Assembly: GCA_037968895.1 (NCBI GenBank)
Contig: JBBKWJ010000280.1
Location: 1 to 7,050, forward strand
Direction of reading: 5' to 3'
Source: JBBKWJ01 sp037968895
Lineage (GTDB): Bacteria; Actinomycetota; Acidimicrobiia; Acidimicrobiales; SZUA-35
DNA: 7,050 bases
Numbering within the stretch: position 1 is the first letter of the stretch; every line of letters starts with the position of its first letter. This document shows, one piece after another, positions 5,768-7,050 of the stretch. The position numbers and the translations under genes were made by a program. The notes under the pieces were generated by a model. The model searched no databases. It worked only from the letters and a program-made list of their open reading frames with translations, and was not told where the DNA came from.

Positions 5768-6559
5768 GTGCTTGTTGGGGCGCTCAGTTCGAAGAACCCT
5801 CGAGTTAAAGAACTCAGGCGCCTCGTTTCGCAACGAAAGGCTCGCTCCCAGGAGCGAGCCTTCGTCGCGGAAGGTCCTGTCCTCGTCGCCGAGGCCCTTC
5901 GCTCTGACCTCGAAGTGCGCTGTGTCTACTCCGAGACTGAGAACGACGTGGTTGACCTGGCCGAGAGTCTCGGCGTTGAGGTGCAATTTGTTGTCGACGG
6001 CGGTCTATCGAGCGTGTTGTCGACGGTCTCTCCTCAGCCGGTGGCGGCCATTGTTGTCACTCCAGAATGGGTGTGGAGCGAGCTAATCGCCGAGGCGTCA
6101 GTTCTGGTGCTAGACGATGTCCGCGACCCTGGCAATGTCGGCACCCTCATCCGGACGGCCGAGGCCGCGGGATGTGGGGGCGTTGTGCTGGTCGGGGACT
6201 GCGTCGACCCAACCAGCCCGAAAGTGGTGCGAGCAAGCGCGGGTGCCGTCTTTCGACTTCCAGTGGTAGTTGAGCCCGACCGCTCAATCGCGTTTCGCCA
6301 GCTCAGAGACGATGGGCACTCCTGCCTCGCCACCGTGTTGAGTCCAGACGCAGCTAACTACGACCGTGCCGATCTCACCACTGCCGCACTCGTCCTCGGC
6401 AACGAGGCCGCCGGTCTCGATCCCTCTACCGTTGCTGCCTGCGACGGTCTCATCACTATCCCACTTGCAGGTCCAACTGAGTCGCTCAACGTGGCCAGCG
6501 CCGGCGCTGTGGTTTGTTTCGAAAGTCTCCGTCAGCGTCGAAATCGAATAGACAGCTGA
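5768..6559 (+). CDS. SpoU/TrmH-family RNA 2'-O-methyltransferase
   Basis: A 263-residue SPOUT enzyme using S-adenosylmethionine to methylate a ribose 2'-OH in RNA, most likely rRNA. The N-terminal substrate-binding part (1-95) has the NPRVKELRRLVSQRKARSQERAFVAEGPVLVAEAL pattern of the family's L30e-like domain. The knotted catalytic domain shows motif 1 DDVRDPGNVGTLIRTAEAAG (N123, R129), motif 2 VLGNEAAGL (N212, E213) and motif 3 IPLAGPTESLNVASAGAV (S239, N241). Start is GTG 5768; only a poor GCGG precedes it, so translation may be coupled to rplT, 15 nt upstream. In mycobacteria the gene at this position is called tsnR; the exact target nucleotide cannot be read here. pheS follows after 24 nt. 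A long inverted repeat lies in codons 22-33. Confidence 0.94.
   Translation: MLVGALSSKNPRVKELRRLVSQRKARSQERAFVAEGPVLVAEALRSDLEVRCVYSETENDVVDLAESLGVEVQFVVDGGLSSVLSTVSPQPVAAIVVTPEWVWSELIAEASVLVLDDVRDPGNVGTLIRTAEAAGCGGVVLVGDCVDPTSPKVVRASAGAVFRLPVVVEPDRSIAFRQLRDDGHSCLATVLSPDAANYDRADLTTAALVLGNEAAGLDPSTVAACDGLITIPLAGPTESLNVASAGAVVCFESLRQRRNRIDS
5833..5865 (+). repeat. Long inverted repeat inside the methyltransferase gene
   Basis: AAGGCTCGCTCC (5837-5848) and GGAGCGAGCCTT (5851-5862) are perfect 12-bp complements separated by CA; past a bulged A (5836) three further pairs form (5833-5835 with 5863-5865). In RNA the loop would open to four nt. A second, weaker hairpin TTTCG-CAA-CGAAA (5826-5838) shares bases with the left arm, so the two exclude each other. 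No T-run follows, so it is not a standard terminator. It lies about 80 nt after the rplT stop and codes conserved residues KARSQERAF. Confidence 0.8.
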
Positions 6560-6583
6560 CCTGTCACCGAGCAAGGTAGACCA

Positions 6584-7050
6584 ATGACCGAATCTGACAG
6601 TATCAAAGCAGCCGAGAGCGCAGCTAACGACGCGGCTAACGCCATCGCGGCCGCGCCGACGCTCGCCGAAATGAAGGTTATCGAGGCCTCGGTTCTGGGC
6701 AAGGACGGCCCTCTCACTGCGGCCAAGAAGACCCTTGGTTCACTGGAGCCCCAGGACCGGAAGGCGGCAGGGCAAGCGATCAACTCCGCTAAGCAGCTCG
6801 TCGAGGCCGCGGTAGCCGAGCGGGAAGCCGTGCTTGCGGCGGCAGAACGAGCCGTCCAGCTCGAAGCCGAGCGGATGGACCTCACGGAGGTGGTGCCCAG
6901 CACCCAACCGATCGGCCACGCCCACATCGTCACCCAGGCCTGGGACGTGTTGGAAGATGTCTTTGTCGGCATGGGCTTTCGCGTCGCCGAGGGACCCCAC
7001 GTCGAGACCGACTGGCACAACTTCGACGCCCTCAACATCCCGCCTGAGCA
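6584..7050 (+). CDS. pheS: Phenylalanine-tRNA ligase alpha subunit (N-terminal part, runs off right edge)
   Basis: The first 155 codons of the catalytic alpha chain, which with PheT forms the (alpha-beta)2 enzyme charging tRNA-Phe. Residues 1 to ~100 are the helical, Ala/Glu-rich N-terminal arm that contacts tRNA, with LGKDGPLTAAKKTLGSL and AAGQAINSAKQ matching the family's pattern. After ERMDLTEVVP the catalytic domain begins: GHAHIVTQAWDVLEDVFVGM, then GPHVETDWHNFDALNIPPE, the conserved GPEVETD..NFDALN..HPAR motif cut just before its His-Pro. AAGG at 6573-6576 lies 7 nt before ATG 6584. The sequence is open to the window end. By context pheT should follow. H in place of E in GP(E)VET is a mild oddity. 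Confidence 0.96.
   Translation, partial: MTESDSIKAAESAANDAANAIAAAPTLAEMKVIEASVLGKDGPLTAAKKTLGSLEPQDRKAAGQAINSAKQLVEAAVAEREAVLAAAERAVQLEAERMDLTEVVPSTQPIGHAHIVTQAWDVLEDVFVGMGFRVAEGPHVETDWHNFDALNIPPE

Noticed and set aside
5833..5865. Rho-independent terminator after rplT
   Set aside because: The stem is strong but no T-run follows on either strand, and it lies inside an intact reading frame.

Overview
The window looks like chromosomal DNA of an actinobacterium, possibly a lineage outside the classic streptomycete/mycobacterial groups such as Acidimicrobiia (inference from gene order, the IF3 N-terminus and moderately high GC with high-GC-type codon use; no search was run). It has two divergent halves separated by a 279-nt intergenic/leader region.

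Left half (1-4070, minus strand): one very long open frame enters from the left edge and starts at ATG 4070. It gives 1356 codons without a stop; the C-terminus lies outside the window. The product is a membrane-spanning fusion: two N-terminal membrane helices, a complete HD-GYP phosphodiesterase domain, a third Ala/Gly-rich membrane segment, then at least nine cadherin/Ig-like 'NDAP' repeats interrupted by a separate beta-rich module. This architecture is the most interesting item here: a c-di-GMP-type hydrolase on the cytoplasmic side joined to a large, probably calcium-binding and disulfide-stabilised surface array.

Intergenic region (4071-4349): it holds the upstream regions of both transcription units, a 15-bp palindrome, a GNRA-capped hairpin and two purine-rich ribosome-binding stretches just before infC. 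No convincing promoter could be picked.

Right half (4350-7050, plus strand): a tight translation operon, infC-rpmI-rplT-(SpoU/TrmH rRNA methyltransferase)-pheS, in the order familiar from actinobacteria. IF3 and ribosomal proteins L35 and L20 are co-expressed as in most bacteria. The methyltransferase follows 15 nt after rplT, and the alpha subunit of phenylalanyl-tRNA synthetase runs off the right edge. infC has no ATG/GTG/TTG at the expected position; it most likely starts at ATA 4350, fitting the family's known use of rare start codons for autoregulation. A six-codon minigene with its own strong ribosome-binding site ends in a TAG that overlaps that ATA. Other RNA-level oddities are a hairpin in the infC-rpmI gap, a 7 x 15-bp minisatellite coding the IF3 tail, and an almost perfect 12-bp inverted repeat inside the start of the methyltransferase gene.
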